64,000 nucleotides of DNA from Hungatella sp. UBA7603 (GCA_002478865.1 DLJZ01000007.1:17421-81420), one strand, 5' to 3'. Positions 52,878-63,018 are shown, numbered from the stretch's first letter. Notes: generated by a model not told the origin, from the letters alone. Translations and numbers: made by a program.

Positions 52878-53972
52878 ATGAATCACAATGTATGGGAAGA
52901 CGGCTTCTTTAAAATTGATCCAGAGTGTCATATTATTGGCGATATGGAGTCGGTGAATCATTTCCCCGGCGTTCAGATGTGGTGGCGCTCCATTGACGGC
53001 ATCATGCGTCCAACTCTCCAAGGTGCGCCAGAGAAACTTCTAAATGCGATAGAGCCATGGGAAATGACAAAAAGCACAGACCCTGAAAATATTCTTCGTG
53101 CAATGGATAAGTATGGTGTGGATGTTGCATGTCTTTTGCCAGAATCCATGATGGATACCACGGGATATTCCAGTCGCTGGTGTACCAATGGTGATGCTTG
53201 GAAGGCAGTGCAGACTCATCCTGACCGCTTTATCATTGAGCCAAACCTTTCACCCATTAAGCATCGTGGAGTTAAAAATGCCATTTGGGAATTAGAGTAC
53301 TGGATGGATAAGGGGGCAAAGATTTTTAAGTATTATTCTCCAGAGGATACCTATATAAACGATCCTGAGTTGTGGCCATTTTATAAACGAGCCGAAGAAC
53401 TAGGCGCAGTTTTATGTATGCATACCGGGTTTTCCTGGGTTCCGCCGGGAAAGAGCAAATACTGTCACCCCACACAGCTTGATGATGTTGCTCGTGATTT
53501 TCCAGGGCTTAAGATTGTTGCATTTCATATGGGCTACCCCTACTCAGACGCCTTAAATATGGTTGCACTTGGGCATCCCAATGTTTATCTGTGTCTAAGT
53601 CTGCTTGTGCCGTGGGCCCTAACTGCCCCATATAAATTTGCACATATTCTCGGGGAGGCGATTCGTTTTGTGGGTCCTGATCGGATTATATGGGGGACAG
53701 ACAGTGCTGGTTATGGAGCTCAGATTGGTGCAGCGTCCTTGGGGCTACTTGATTTCCAGATTCCTGAGGAACTCCAGTGGAAATACGGTTACCTGCCCCT
53801 TACTGACGAAGATAAACGCAAGATTTTCGGCGGTAATCTGGGGAAGCTGTTGGGGATTGATACAACAAAACGACGAGGTGGAGAAAATGCCATCCATGAT
53901 TCATTGAATAATGGTATATTCAATGCTGTTGCAAAGACTGAGATGAGTGATTTAAGTATAAAATCAAAATAG
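52878..53972 (+). CDS. Amidohydrolase-2 (ACMSD-like) family enzyme
   Basis: 364 residues. The barrel has an N-terminal E16-x-H18 (DPECHI), His in VLCMHTGFSW and VAFHMGYP, and Asp in IIWGTDSAG. The spacing fits the amidohydrolase-2 family, which includes metal-dependent decarboxylases such as ACMSD and gamma-resorcylate decarboxylase as well as C-C hydrolases. Glu in place of the first His is also seen in that family. GGAGA precedes the ATG, 19 bp after the OYE stop. It may decarboxylate or hydrolyse the OYE product. The exact reaction is unknown. Confidence 0.85.
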   Translation: MNHNVWEDGFFKIDPECHIIGDMESVNHFPGVQMWWRSIDGIMRPTLQGAPEKLLNAIEPWEMTKSTDPENILRAMDKYGVDVACLLPESMMDTTGYSSRWCTNGDAWKAVQTHPDRFIIEPNLSPIKHRGVKNAIWELEYWMDKGAKIFKYYSPEDTYINDPELWPFYKRAEELGAVLCMHTGFSWVPPGKSKYCHPTQLDDVARDFPGLKIVAFHMGYPYSDALNMVALGHPNVYLCLSLLVPWALTAPYKFAHILGEAIRFVGPDRIIWGTDSAGYGAQIGAASLGLLDFQIPEELQWKYGYLPLTDEDKRKIFGGNLGKLLGIDTTKRRGGENAIHDSLNNGIFNAVAKTEMSDLSIKSK

Positions 53973-53979
53973 TAAATGG

Positions 53980-54019
53980 AAATCTCGGGTAGCCAGTAAG
54001 AGGGCAACCCGAGATTTTT
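53980..54019 (+). terminator. Terminator after the OYE/amidohydrolase operon
   Basis: The 11-bp stem AAATCTCGGGT pairs with ACCCGAGATTT, with an inner GCC/GGC pairing, followed by TTTTT. Confidence 0.85.
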
Positions 54020-54798
54020 ACATACCTGTTTTGCCATCGTGTCGATCTAACACACCACTGGGACTAGTGTTGCATGATTTATATTATCAAAAAACAAGGG
54101 GGATACAAAATGATAATTGGTAGTGAAGTTAATAGTGATGTAGTAAAAAGTTATCCGTAAAGCGTTTGCCTGATTTGATGTTACAAATTATAAGCCCTGG
54201 GCTGTGCCAAGGGCTTATTAAAGGTTAAATTCTGTTATTCGTCCGTTATGGTATCGGTTTATTTATAAAATCTCTTGTTTGTTGAAAGCATTTGCATAGA
54301 TCAGCTCGTGGTAAATGGTATTTATGTAAGTAATTAGTCTTGCGGTTATAAAAAAAGGATAAGATAAGCTATCTAGAATAGAGAGAAACATGTTGAAAAT
54401 TACAAATAGAATCGGATTTATTACATACAATTAGCTTTTTGATGATAAAGTGATAAAATAATGTTGTGAAACAGATGAAGAGTTAATCAAATATTAGTTA
54501 AATGGCTAAATAATACAGCAATTGCAGAGGCAACCATAAGCCACAGCATATGTATTTAACAATACACCATTGTATTACATTATAAGACGAATAAAAAACT
54601 TAACATATACAAAAAGTAGACACACAATTACGGACAAGAAAGGAGCAAGAAGTTTCATTGGAACTTTCAATTCATTCAGATAGGTGGATTTTCTCCTGTA
54701 AAAAACAAAAAAGGAGGGTGAGAGGTGAGGGGTGTTACGCAGGTAAGGATCTGGCTAACGAAGGAATTGTTAGATAAAAACTATGAGGAGGTTATAGT
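54020..54798. other. Long leader/intergenic region ahead of the cellulase gene
   Basis: About 780 bases with no supported gene. A 16-codon frame at 54111-54161 has a good ribosome site but is too short to trust. A terminator-like hairpin (TAAGCCCT with its complement) lies at 54191-54217. TGAAAGCATTTGCA at 54284-54297 matches 12 of 14 positions of the catabolite-control cre consensus. The final ~200 bases are probably an untranslated leader of the GH48 mRNA. Confidence 0.4.
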
Positions 54799-57700
54799 AT
54801 GATGCATAAGGATTTATTTAAAGGTAACAAGCTAACTTGCCAGATTCATGTTCATGCTTTCTTAACCAGAGAGAGGAGGAAACGCATTGCTAAGCTTTTG
54901 ATCGCGGCTATGGTTCTACCAAGCATGTTAACTACAGGCTTTGGACCTGGGATGCAAAGTCATGCAGCCGAAAGCAAAGCAAAAGCTACAGCAACAGACG
55001 AATATCAAAACCGATTTTTGGAACTAAGAGAGGATATTACAGATCCGAAAAATGGGTATTTTAGCCCTAAGGGGATTCCATACCATTCTGTTGAGACATT
55101 GAATGTGGAAGCTCCTGATTATGGACATGTAACTACCAGTGAAGCTTTTAGTTATTATATATGGCTGGAGGCTATGTATGGTAAATTCTCAGGAGATTTC
55201 AATGAATTCAAAACTGCCTGGGACAAAGCAGAAACTTACATGATTCCAACAGATAAAGATCAGCCCGATTCCAGCATGAGCAAATATAATGCCAGCAAAC
55301 CCGCTACCTATGCCCCAGAATTTGAATTACCGGACAAGTATCCTGCACCGTTGAATTCCGGTGCGGCGGTTGGTGTTGATCCGATCAACAGTGATCTGGT
55401 TTCTACCTACGGCAAGGGTACCATGTATGGAATGCATTGGCTGTTAGATGTTGATAACTGGTATGGTTTTGGAAGCAGAGCTGATGGTGTGACATCTCCA
55501 TCCTACATCAATACATTCCAGAGAGGCAAACAGGAATCCGTGTTTGAGACAGTTCCACAGCCATGCTGGGACGCAATGAAATTTGGCGGCAAGAATGGGT
55601 ATCTTGATCTTTTTACAGGAGACAGCAATTATGCAGCTCAGTTTAAATATACTGACGCACCAGATGCAGATGCCAGAGCCATTCAGGCCACTTACTGGGC
55701 AGACGAATGGGCGAAAGACCATGGCGTTAATCTTGGAACTTATGACAAGAAAGCCAGTAAAATGGGTGACTATTTAAGATATTCCATGTTTGATAAATAC
55801 TTCCGGAAAATTGGTTCTCCTACCGTAGCAGGTACTGGATATGATGCAGCACATTATCTGATGTCCTGGTATTATGCATGGGGTGGTGGAGTAAATGCTG
55901 ACTGGTCATGGAAAATCGGTTGCAGCCATAATCACTTTGGTTATCAGAACCCAATGGCAGCCTGGATTTTATCAGAAAATGACAATTTAAAACCTCAATC
56001 CCAAAATGGAGCCAGAGACTGGGGAAAGAGCCTTGACAGGCAGCTGGAATTCTATCAGTGGCTGCAGACTTCCGAAGGTGCAATTGCAGGCGGTGCTACA
56101 AACTCTCAAAATGGACGCTATGAAGCATTGCCAGCCGGATTATCTACCTTCTATGGTATGGGTTATGACGCTAACCCTGTTTATGCAGATCCAGGAAGCA
56201 ATACCTGGTTTGGATTCCAGGCATGGTCCATGCAGCGTGTCGCTGAATTGTATTATAAGACAGGAGATGCCAGAGCAAAAGACCTTCTGGATAAATGGGT
56301 TGACTGGATTAAGACAGTTGTTAAACTTAATAGTGATGGAACCTTTGAAGTTCCAAGCGGTCTTGATTGGTCTGGACAGCCTGACACCTGGACCGGAACT
56401 TATACCGGAAATCCAAAACTTCATGTAAAAGTTACTAGTTATAGTACAGACCTTGGTGTCTCAGGTTCTCTTGCAAACGCTTTACTGTACTACAGCAAAG
56501 CATCAGGTGATGACGAATCAAGAGTATTGGCTAAGGAACTGTTAGATCGTATGTGGACTTTATACAGAGATGATAAGGGAATTGCAATACCAGAAAAAAG
56601 AGCTGACTACAAGCGGATTTTTGATCAGGAAATCTTTATCCCAGCCGGTTGGACAGGAAAAATGCCTAATGGCGATGTAATCAAACCTGGCGTTAAATTT
56701 ATTGACATTCGTTCTAAATACAAAACTGATCCAGATTATCAGAAGCTGCTCACTGCCTATAACAATGGTAAAGATGTGGAATTAACTTATCATCGCTTCT
56801 GGGCACAGTGTGATATCGCTATTGCAAATGGTGTTTACTCTCTCCTTTTTGGTGAGGGCAATGAACCCGTAAATAATTCTGCAATTACTCCTATCACAGC
56901 AGTCTTTGATAAGAATCTTACAAAACAAAAAGATGTATCGGTAGAACTTACTTTAAATGGTAATACCTTTACTGGAATTAAAGATGGAAGCACTGTTTTA
57001 ACAAAAGGCACCGATTATACAGTAACTGACAACACCGTTAAACTGTCTAAAGCTTATTTAGCAGATAAGAGTGTTGGCGAGTTAAAGCTTACCTTTGATT
57101 TTTCTAAGGGTGTTGATCCAGTATTTACAGTAACAATTACGGATACTACACTTGGCGGAACCATTTCACCGACCACAGCTACGTTTGATAAGAATCTTGA
57201 AAAGCAGGCAGATATTGAAACTACACTAGATAAGGCTGGTAATACCCTAAAAGGTATTAAACTAGGAGGCCTTCAGTTAGTTGAAGGTGTAGATTATACA
57301 ATATCAGGAAGCACAATTACATTCTTAAAAGATTCTCTGGCTGGTCTTAAGAAAGGGACCTATAAAATCGTATTTGATTTAAGTGCTGGAACAGATCCAG
57401 TGTTGACTCTGACTGTAGTAGATACCACCATTTCACTGGGGAGTATTAAGGTACAGATGTTTAATATATCAACAGCAGAGCAGAGTAATTCCTTGAGCCC
57501 GAAATTCAAGCTCGTCAATACTGGTACAGAAAGTATCGACCTCTCTGATGTGAAACTTAGATATTATTACACAGTCAATGGAGATGTAGGCCAGAACTTC
57601 TGGTGTGATTGGTCTTCAATTGGCAGCAGTAATGTAACTGGATCCTTTGTTAAAATGCCAAGTGCTGATACAGATGCAGATCATTATGTGGAAATCGGAT

Positions 57701-57891
57701 TTACATCTGGAGCAGGTAGTCTGGCAGCAGGACAAGCTTTAGAGATACAGACAAGAATAACCAAAACTGACTGGACAAATTACGATCAGTCAGATGACTA
57801 TTCATTTGCTGGTTCTGGAAGCGGTTATGTGGATTGGTCAAAGGTTACAGCATATATCTCTGACAGCCTAAACTGGGGAGAGGAGCCATAA
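54799..57891 (+). CDS. GH48 exoglucanase with two X2 modules and a CBM3
   Basis: 1030 residues. Residues 1-~56 are a long signal peptide (basic start, then [12 protein letters not shown], probably cut after SHA). Residues ~66-690 are the GH48 catalytic domain, with the proton-donor Glu115 in the [19 protein letters not shown] segment. Two X2-type Ig-like modules follow (PITAVFDKN... and [10 protein letters not shown]..., ~90 residues each). The last ~140 residues form a CBM3 ([43 protein letters not shown]). GH48 enzymes release cellobiose from cellulose chain ends and are nearly always key cellulase components. No dockerin is present, so it is a free, not cellulosomal, enzyme. GAGGAGG precedes the ATG. 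Confidence 0.97.
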   Translation: MMHKDLFKGNKLTCQIHVHAFLTRERRKRIAKLLIAAMVLPSMLTTGFGPGMQSHAAESKAKATATDEYQNRFLELREDITDPKNGYFSPKGIPYHSVETLNVEAPDYGHVTTSEAFSYYIWLEAMYGKFSGDFNEFKTAWDKAETYMIPTDKDQPDSSMSKYNASKPATYAPEFELPDKYPAPLNSGAAVGVDPINSDLVSTYGKGTMYGMHWLLDVDNWYGFGSRADGVTSPSYINTFQRGKQESVFETVPQPCWDAMKFGGKNGYLDLFTGDSNYAAQFKYTDAPDADARAIQATYWADEWAKDHGVNLGTYDKKASKMGDYLRYSMFDKYFRKIGSPTVAGTGYDAAHYLMSWYYAWGGGVNADWSWKIGCSHNHFGYQNPMAAWILSENDNLKPQSQNGARDWGKSLDRQLEFYQWLQTSEGAIAGGATNSQNGRYEALPAGLSTFYGMGYDANPVYADPGSNTWFGFQAWSMQRVAELYYKTGDARAKDLLDKWVDWIKTVVKLNSDGTFEVPSGLDWSGQPDTWTGTYTGNPKLHVKVTSYSTDLGVSGSLANALLYYSKASGDDESRVLAKELLDRMWTLYRDDKGIAIPEKRADYKRIFDQEIFIPAGWTGKMPNGDVIKPGVKFIDIRSKYKTDPDYQKLLTAYNNGKDVELTYHRFWAQCDIAIANGVYSLLFGEGNEPVNNSAITPITAVFDKNLTKQKDVSVELTLNGNTFTGIKDGSTVLTKGTDYTVTDNTVKLSKAYLADKSVGELKLTFDFSKGVDPVFTVTITDTTLGGTISPTTATFDKNLEKQADIETTLDKAGNTLKGIKLGGLQLVEGVDYTISGSTITFLKDSLAGLKKGTYKIVFDLSAGTDPVLTLTVVDTTISLGSIKVQMFNISTAEQSNSLSPKFKLVNTGTESIDLSDVKLRYYYTVNGDVGQNFWCDWSSIGSSNVTGSFVKMPSADTDADHYVEIGFTSGAGSLAAGQALEIQTRITKTDWTNYDQSDDYSFAGSGSGYVDWSKVTAYISDSLNWGEEP

Positions 57892-57938
57892 GTTTATCTT
57901 AGAAATACAAGATAGAAGAATTTGTAAGTAAAGGAAAG

Positions 57939-58026
57939 AGCCAGCATATCTATAATTAAATTCGGAAATTATTGATTTAAGATATTTCTAAAATCAAGAC
58001 GTCGAATTTCAATGGATATGCTGGCT
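57939..58026. repeat. Nested imperfect palindrome, 88 bases
   Basis: The outer arms AGCCAGCATATC/GATATGCTGGCT are perfect over 12 bp. Inside them AAATTCG pairs with CGAATTT and TTGATTT with AAATCAA, giving a long stepped hairpin. It lies 48 bp after the cellulase stop and could terminate or stabilise that mRNA. The shape also resembles a miniature mobile hairpin. Confidence 0.6.
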
Positions 58027-58289
58027 ATAAAAAAGAGTTATAGTACGGAGTTTTGTAAACGTTTCGTTACGTTAATAATAAGAAATTATCAGTACCTGTT
58101 ATTGCAGACAAAAAAATGAGTTAAGTCAACCTTACAATATTAGTACAGGCTGGCTTTTTTTATGCACTCATTTATTTGACACTTTCTATTATTTTGTTGA
58201 TTCAATCAGCGTTCCGTACATGTATAAAATGGATACGAAATATAAAAAAGTACTGATTTTGCAGAGAAAAGAGATGATTTATATAATGA

Positions 58290-58318
58290 TTGACTGCCGG
58301 ATTGGTATATGCTAAAAT
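58290..58318 (+). promoter_or_regulatory. Promoter of the iron-uptake operon
   Basis: TTGACT at 58290-58295, a 17-bp spacer, then TAAAAT at 58313-58318. Confidence 0.65.
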
Positions 58319-58327
58319 GGCGAAAGG

Positions 58328-58346
58328 TTAGCTTAGACTAACACTA
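58328..58346. promoter_or_regulatory. DtxR/IdeR-type iron box
   Basis: TTAGCTTAGACTAACACTA matches 15 of 19 positions of the DtxR consensus (TWAGGTTAGSCTAACCTWA). It sits 10 bp past the -10 box, over the expected transcription start, where an iron-bound repressor would block expression. Confidence 0.6.
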
Positions 58347-58374
58347 TGAATGATATAGAAATGGAGTAATACTT

Positions 58375-59385
58375 ATGAGACGTATACTATCTTTAGTTCT
58401 CTGCTTTACTTTTATAGTAGCGGGCGTTACTGGTTGTGCGAATAGCCAACAGGCAGAAAATAAAAACACTCAGGGTGAGGAGTCTGTGACCGCCCAAACG
58501 TCTATTGATGCCTCGGAAACTGATAAAGCTTCATCTGGTGAGGCTGATACAAAAATGGTTGATACGATTATGGGACCAGTTGAAATTCCAGCAAATCCTA
58601 AGCGTATTGCTTCTGCCTTAATTGGAATAACTGGCAATCTGGTTGCGCTGGATGCGATTCCGGTGGGCACTGCAACTCAGAGTGGTTTCCCAAATTATAT
58701 GAAAGATAAGTTAACTGGTTCCGTTGATCTTGGTGAGACCGAATCAATTAATCTTGAGGCATTGATGGAATTGGAACCGGACCTGATTATTGGCATAGAG
58801 TCATATCACAAGGAACAGTATAAATTACTTTCAGAAATAGCTCCGACCATATTATTAAAGTCAGTGTCTGATGACTGGGGAACCTTAGAAACTATTGCAG
58901 AACTGGTAGGAAAGCAGGATAGTGCTTCTGTTCTTAAGAAGGAATACGACCAACGCAGTTCTAAGATTCAGCAAAGCCTAAAGGATAAGTATCCGCAGGG
59001 AGCAAAAGTCGCTTATATGCGTGTACAGGGCAAAGAGCTGCAAATTCTTAATCCTGCTTCGACTTACTATGAAAGTCTTTATCGTGACATGAATTGGTTA
59101 TCAGCCAGCGAGGGTGTTGTTGATTTTGGAGATGGCTGGAATGCGACTATTTCCATGGAGGCTTTGCCCCAGCTTGATATGGATTACATAATACTGGCTA
59201 TTCGTCCTGATGAAGCGAGCCAGCAGGCATATGCCGAACTTAAGAAATCTGCAGTATGGCAAAGCTTGGCTGTAGTAAAGGAAGAAAAGGTAGCAATTGT
59301 AGATGCAAATATCTGGTTTGCAAGCTCTGACCCAATTGCCTTAAATGTACGTCTTGATAATATAGAAGATATGATGTTAAGGTAA
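58375..59385 (+). CDS. Iron(III)-siderophore ABC substrate-binding lipoprotein
   Basis: 336 residues. The lipobox VTGC21 is followed by a Ser/Glu/Thr linker and a FecB/FhuD-type two-lobed domain (PKRIASALIGITGNLVALDAIPVGTATQ; INLEALMELEPDLIIGIE; SYDQ-like LDNIEDMML end). It captures ferric siderophores at the membrane surface and delivers them to the permeases coded just downstream. The gap to the next gene is 5 bp. An iron-type operator lies directly upstream. Siderophore identity is unknown; no siderophore biosynthesis genes are present, so xenosiderophore use is likely. Confidence 0.93.
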   Translation: MRRILSLVLCFTFIVAGVTGCANSQQAENKNTQGEESVTAQTSIDASETDKASSGEADTKMVDTIMGPVEIPANPKRIASALIGITGNLVALDAIPVGTATQSGFPNYMKDKLTGSVDLGETESINLEALMELEPDLIIGIESYHKEQYKLLSEIAPTILLKSVSDDWGTLETIAELVGKQDSASVLKKEYDQRSSKIQQSLKDKYPQGAKVAYMRVQGKELQILNPASTYYESLYRDMNWLSASEGVVDFGDGWNATISMEALPQLDMDYIILAIRPDEASQQAYAELKKSAVWQSLAVVKEEKVAIVDANIWFASSDPIALNVRLDNIEDMMLR

Positions 59386-59390
59386 CCCCT

Positions 59391-60407
59391 ATGGCCATGA
59401 ACAATAAAAAAACACTCGTTTATGTAAAAGGCCGTTTACCAGTTGCTGGAGTTGTGATTTCTGGTATCCTTATGCTGCTTGGAATTATGTTCTTTTCCGT
59501 GGGGTACGGGGTAGCAGATATTGATAAGGAGACGATCTGGAACAGTATCGTTTCCTTTGATAAAAACAATCTATCCCATCAAATTATGTACGAGCTTCGC
59601 TTCCCCCGAGTTCTAGCAGGGGCAATCATAGGAGCAGGCTTTGCTGTTTGCGGCGCTATCATGCAGGCAATTACCCGGAATCCTCTTGCGGATTCCGGAA
59701 TTCTTGGAATTAATGCTGGCGCTGGTATTATGGTTGCGATATGTTTTGTTTTTATGCCATCGTTGTCGTTTACCGGAATTGCAGTCATGTCTTTTCTCGG
59801 AGCTGGTATGGGCATGGCGCTGGTAATTGGGATTGGTCTAATGACAAGAAAAAATTCTCTTCAAACTATTCTTATAGGCTCTGCCATCACAGCATTTCTT
59901 ACCGCTCTTAGTCAAGGGTTGATCATTCGTAGTGGGATAGGCCAAGATCTTGCCTTTTGGTACGCAGGCGGACTTGCCGGTGCCCGTTTTAACCAGGTCA
60001 CTGTTGTAGGGGGCTGCTTTGTACTTGCAATGGTTATGTCTGTTATGTTATCCCCTTCCATTACGGCACTTAGTATGGGCGAGGATATTGCTGCAAGTCT
60101 TGGGATCAATACAAAAAAGGTAAAGTTACTCTCCTTTTTCGCAGTTACATTGTTTGCAGGGTCATCTGTTGCAATGGTAGGAAATATAGGTTTTATCGGC
60201 ATAGTGATTCCTCATGTAACTAGAAAGCTTGTGGGAACAGATTATAGGGCTGTGATTCCGTGCTCTGCTACTTTAGGCGCCCTTCTTGTAGTACTTGCTG
60301 ATTTGGGAGCAAGGAGTATAAACCCGCCCCATGAAATACCTGTGGCGGCTATTATTGCGGCAATAGGAGTACCATTTTTTCTACTGCTTGCACGAAAGAA
60401 GGGATAA
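59391..60407 (+). CDS. FecCD-type iron-siderophore permease, first subunit
   Basis: 338 residues with about nine to ten hydrophobic helices. The FecCD signature is ELRFPRVLAGAIIGAGFAVCGAIMQAITRNPLADSGILGINAGAG, and the C-terminal coupling region is GNIGFIGIVIPHVTRKLVGTDYR. It forms half of the membrane channel with the next gene. The start is 5 bp after the binding-protein stop. Confidence 0.95.
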   Translation: MAMNNKKTLVYVKGRLPVAGVVISGILMLLGIMFFSVGYGVADIDKETIWNSIVSFDKNNLSHQIMYELRFPRVLAGAIIGAGFAVCGAIMQAITRNPLADSGILGINAGAGIMVAICFVFMPSLSFTGIAVMSFLGAGMGMALVIGIGLMTRKNSLQTILIGSAITAFLTALSQGLIIRSGIGQDLAFWYAGGLAGARFNQVTVVGGCFVLAMVMSVMLSPSITALSMGEDIAASLGINTKKVKLLSFFAVTLFAGSSVAMVGNIGFIGIVIPHVTRKLVGTDYRAVIPCSATLGALLVVLADLGARSINPPHEIPVAAIIAAIGVPFFLLLARKKG

Positions 60408-60419
60408 GGGATCTAAGAT

Positions 60420-61466
60420 ATGCATGAGAATAAATATGTATTTTCCGCAGAGGTAAAAGCAAAGAAGAGAGCAACCGTTGTGGCTCTCATTCTTTTCCTC
60501 CTGTTTCTCCTGGTATTCATTCTTGGAATACAGACAGGGACGATTCATTTACCCTTTAAGCGAGTGCTTCCGACTTTATTAAATCAGGGGACAGGAAAGG
60601 AGAGTTTCCTGGTGTTTCAATTAAGGATGCCACGCATCATAATTTCAGTTCTGGTGGGAGCCGGGTTGGCAGTATCGGGCTGTATTTTGCAAAGTGTTAC
60701 CCGAAACCCCATGGCCGATCCTGGTATATTAGGAATCAATGCCGGAGCAGGACTTGTGGTTCTTGGATACATAGCTGGCTACGCAAAAGTTTCTCCATCA
60801 CCAACCATAATGTCACTTCTTTCCTGGGTGGGATCGATTGGTGCGGCACTAACAATCTATTTGCTAGCCAGGAATGGGAACAAAGGCCTTTCTTCTACAC
60901 GACTTCTATTGACTGGTATTGCTTTAAATTTTGGCATTCAGGCGATCACCACGATCATTACGTTGTCACTGAATCCCCAGGAATATCAGACTTACGCCTT
61001 TTGGATGGCCGGAAGTCTATGGGGAATTACATGGCCCTATGTAGTGACATTGCTGCCTATTGTGATAGCTTCTCTTATTGTTGTTTTATCTCAGGCTTCT
61101 AGTCTGGATATTCTGCCATTGGGAGAGTCTATGGCTGCAAGTCTTGGTGTATCTGTTCGAAAGCGTCAGGGAATTGCAATACTTTTTGCCGTAATGCTTG
61201 CCGGATCTTGTGTGGCAGCAGGTGGTAATATAGGTTTTGTAGGATTGCTCAGTACACATATATCACGAAGGCTTGTGGGAGCTGTTCATAAGCGCCTTCT
61301 GCCAGTTACGGCAATGGTGGGCGGCTTACTGGTACTCATAGCAGATACCATAGGAAGAAGTATGTTTCTCCCTTCCGAAATGCCAACCGGGATTGTTGTA
61401 TCTGTAATAGGGGCACCATACTTCCTTTATCTGTTGCTGCGAACAGCAAAGAGAGAGGGAAGTTGA
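60420..61466 (+). CDS. FecCD-type iron-siderophore permease, second subunit
   Basis: 348 residues, homologous to the preceding permease: QLRMPRIIISVLVGAGLAVSGCILQSVTRNPMADPGILGINAGAG and GNIGFVGLLSTHISRRLVGAVHK. The two subunits form the heterodimeric channel. Start spacing after the first permease is 12 bp. An N-terminal cytosolic stretch of ~18 charged residues precedes the first helix. Confidence 0.95.
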   Translation: MHENKYVFSAEVKAKKRATVVALILFLLFLLVFILGIQTGTIHLPFKRVLPTLLNQGTGKESFLVFQLRMPRIIISVLVGAGLAVSGCILQSVTRNPMADPGILGINAGAGLVVLGYIAGYAKVSPSPTIMSLLSWVGSIGAALTIYLLARNGNKGLSSTRLLLTGIALNFGIQAITTIITLSLNPQEYQTYAFWMAGSLWGITWPYVVTLLPIVIASLIVVLSQASSLDILPLGESMAASLGVSVRKRQGIAILFAVMLAGSCVAAGGNIGFVGLLSTHISRRLVGAVHKRLLPVTAMVGGLLVLIADTIGRSMFLPSEMPTGIVVSVIGAPYFLYLLLRTAKREGS

Positions 61467-61496
61467 AGCAATTGCAAAAATACAGGAGGTTAAAGC

Positions 61497-62288
61497 GTGA
61501 ACGAATATAGAATCAAGACAGAGCAGCTCTGCATTGCCTATGACAAAACAGTGGTAGTTGAAAACCTCAATGTAGAGATACCTGCGGGAAAGATTACGGC
61601 TCTGGTTGGTGCCAATGGTTCCGGGAAGTCGACAATCCTGCGTACCATTGCCAGACTCCTGTCCCCGCAAAGCGGTCAGGTGCTTTTAGATGGCAAATCA
61701 ATACAAACACAATCCGTTAAAGAAGTATCCAAAAAATTAGCATTTTTGCCACAAAATCCTGCGGCCCCGGAGGGGTTGACCGTGTTTGACCTTGTAAGCT
61801 TCGGGCGATTTCCCCACAAGACAGGATTTAAAAATATCACAGATGAGGACCGGGAAATAATTGCCTGGGCGATGAAAACTACCAACACCTTAGAACTTGA
61901 GAGCCGTTTGGTGGACGAACTATCCGGCGGACAAAGACAGCGGGTATGGATTGCTATGGCTCTTGCGCAGCAGACGGAGATACTATTTCTCGATGAACCA
62001 ACCACATTTTTAGACATGTCCCATCAGCTTGATGTGCTAGAACTTCTAAAAAAGTTAAACGAAGAGCAGCATAGAACCATTGTAATGGTAGTTCACGATT
62101 TAAATCAGGCGACTCGTTACGCACATAATATCATTGCAATCAGACATGGAAAACCAATGTGTGTGGGAACGCCAAAGGATATCATGAATAAAGAAATGCT
62201 AAAAGATATCTTTAGCGTTGATGCAGAAATACTCAGGGATCCCCGGGACGGCATTCTGCTTTGTGTACCCTATAAGCTGTCCCAATAA
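61497..62288 (+). CDS. Iron-siderophore ABC transporter ATPase
   Basis: 263 residues. Walker A VGANGSGKST, Q-loop LPQNPAAP, signature ELSGGQRQRVW, Walker B ILFLDEPTTFLD and switch His VVHDLNQ are all canonical for the FecE/FepC type. It powers the two upstream permeases. AGGAGG precedes the GTG start at 61497. Confidence 0.95.
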   Translation: MNEYRIKTEQLCIAYDKTVVVENLNVEIPAGKITALVGANGSGKSTILRTIARLLSPQSGQVLLDGKSIQTQSVKEVSKKLAFLPQNPAAPEGLTVFDLVSFGRFPHKTGFKNITDEDREIIAWAMKTTNTLELESRLVDELSGGQRQRVWIAMALAQQTEILFLDEPTTFLDMSHQLDVLELLKKLNEEQHRTIVMVVHDLNQATRYAHNIIAIRHGKPMCVGTPKDIMNKEMLKDIFSVDAEILRDPRDGILLCVPYKLSQ

Positions 62289-62353
62289 ATTGATTGTGGA
62301 TAAGTAATTACACGAAAGCAACATAACATTAATTTAATAGGAGGTTATGATTT

Positions 62354-62902
62354 ATGACTATAAGTGAGATAATTCGGGAACGGCGTACCATTCGTGAGTT
62401 CAATGATAAAAAACTATCCCTTGATCTTGTGACAGAGTTATTGGAAACCTCTGTTTGGGCGCCATACCATGGAATACCGGAACCGTGGAGGTTTGTTGTT
62501 TTTTCCGACAATGGAATGGAACGATTAATTGATATGATTCTACAGGCTCTTTCACCACCGGAGCGGAAAGAATATGGGGATAAGTTGGAAGCGTATCTTC
62601 GTACAGTTCCAGTTGCTGTTGTAGTGGTGGGAAAATTAGATCGCAATCAGAAAATCATGGATGAAGTGTCTTCATCCGTTAGTGCATTGATTCAGAATTT
62701 TCAATTAGCAGCATGGGAAAAGGAAATAGGTGTTGTATGGAAAACTCAAACTTATATGTACGCACCTTCTATCAGTAAAAGTCTAGAGCTTAAAGCCGAT
62801 GAAAAAATAGCAGGAGTTTTGCTCTGTGGATATTTTGATAAAAAACCTTCAGAGCGGCCTAGGGAAAGTGCAAAATCAAGGACTATATTTATAAATGAAT
62901 GA
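62354..62902 (+). CDS. Nitroreductase-family FMN oxidoreductase
   Basis: 182 residues. The N-terminal RRTIREFNDKKL and SVWAPYHGIPEPWRFVVF motifs bind FMN phosphate, and the SALIQNFQLAAWEKEIGVVWKT segment is the conserved dimer/FMN helix. It begins 65 bp after the iron-transport ATPase gene, probably in the same operon. Ferric-siderophore reduction is one possibility. GGAGG precedes the ATG. Confidence 0.9.
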   Translation: MTISEIIRERRTIREFNDKKLSLDLVTELLETSVWAPYHGIPEPWRFVVFSDNGMERLIDMILQALSPPERKEYGDKLEAYLRTVPVAVVVVGKLDRNQKIMDEVSSSVSALIQNFQLAAWEKEIGVVWKTQTYMYAPSISKSLELKADEKIAGVLLCGYFDKKPSERPRESAKSRTIFINE

Positions 62903-62980
62903 TTTATATAGCTGTTAAGCGAATTTCTTCAACTTTTTACTAGAGGATTGGCTGGACGGTTTTAGAAATGTAATCATAAA

Positions 62981-63018
62981 ATAAAGGGCAACTTCGAATT
63001 AGTGAAGTTGCCCTTTAT
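62981..63018. terminator. Terminator of the iron-uptake operon
   Basis: The 15-bp stem ATAAAGGGCAACTTC pairs with its complement around an eight-base loop, and continues into TTTATTTTAG. Confidence 0.88.

Larger units (their letters stand above)
57892..58374. other. Intergenic region between the cellulase and iron-uptake genes
   Basis: About 480 bases. It has a nested 88-base inverted repeat (57939-58026), a T-rich stretch after a GC-rich GGCTGGC segment near 58150-58163 that may be a second terminator, and the iron-operon promoter and operator. No gene was seen. Confidence 0.5.

Noticed and set aside
54111..54161. 16-codon frame with a good ribosome site
   Set aside because: Too short and without family resemblance; could be chance or a decayed gene start.
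55820..56428. Open frames on both strands inside the cellulase gene
   Set aside because: They are shadows of the GH48 catalytic domain.
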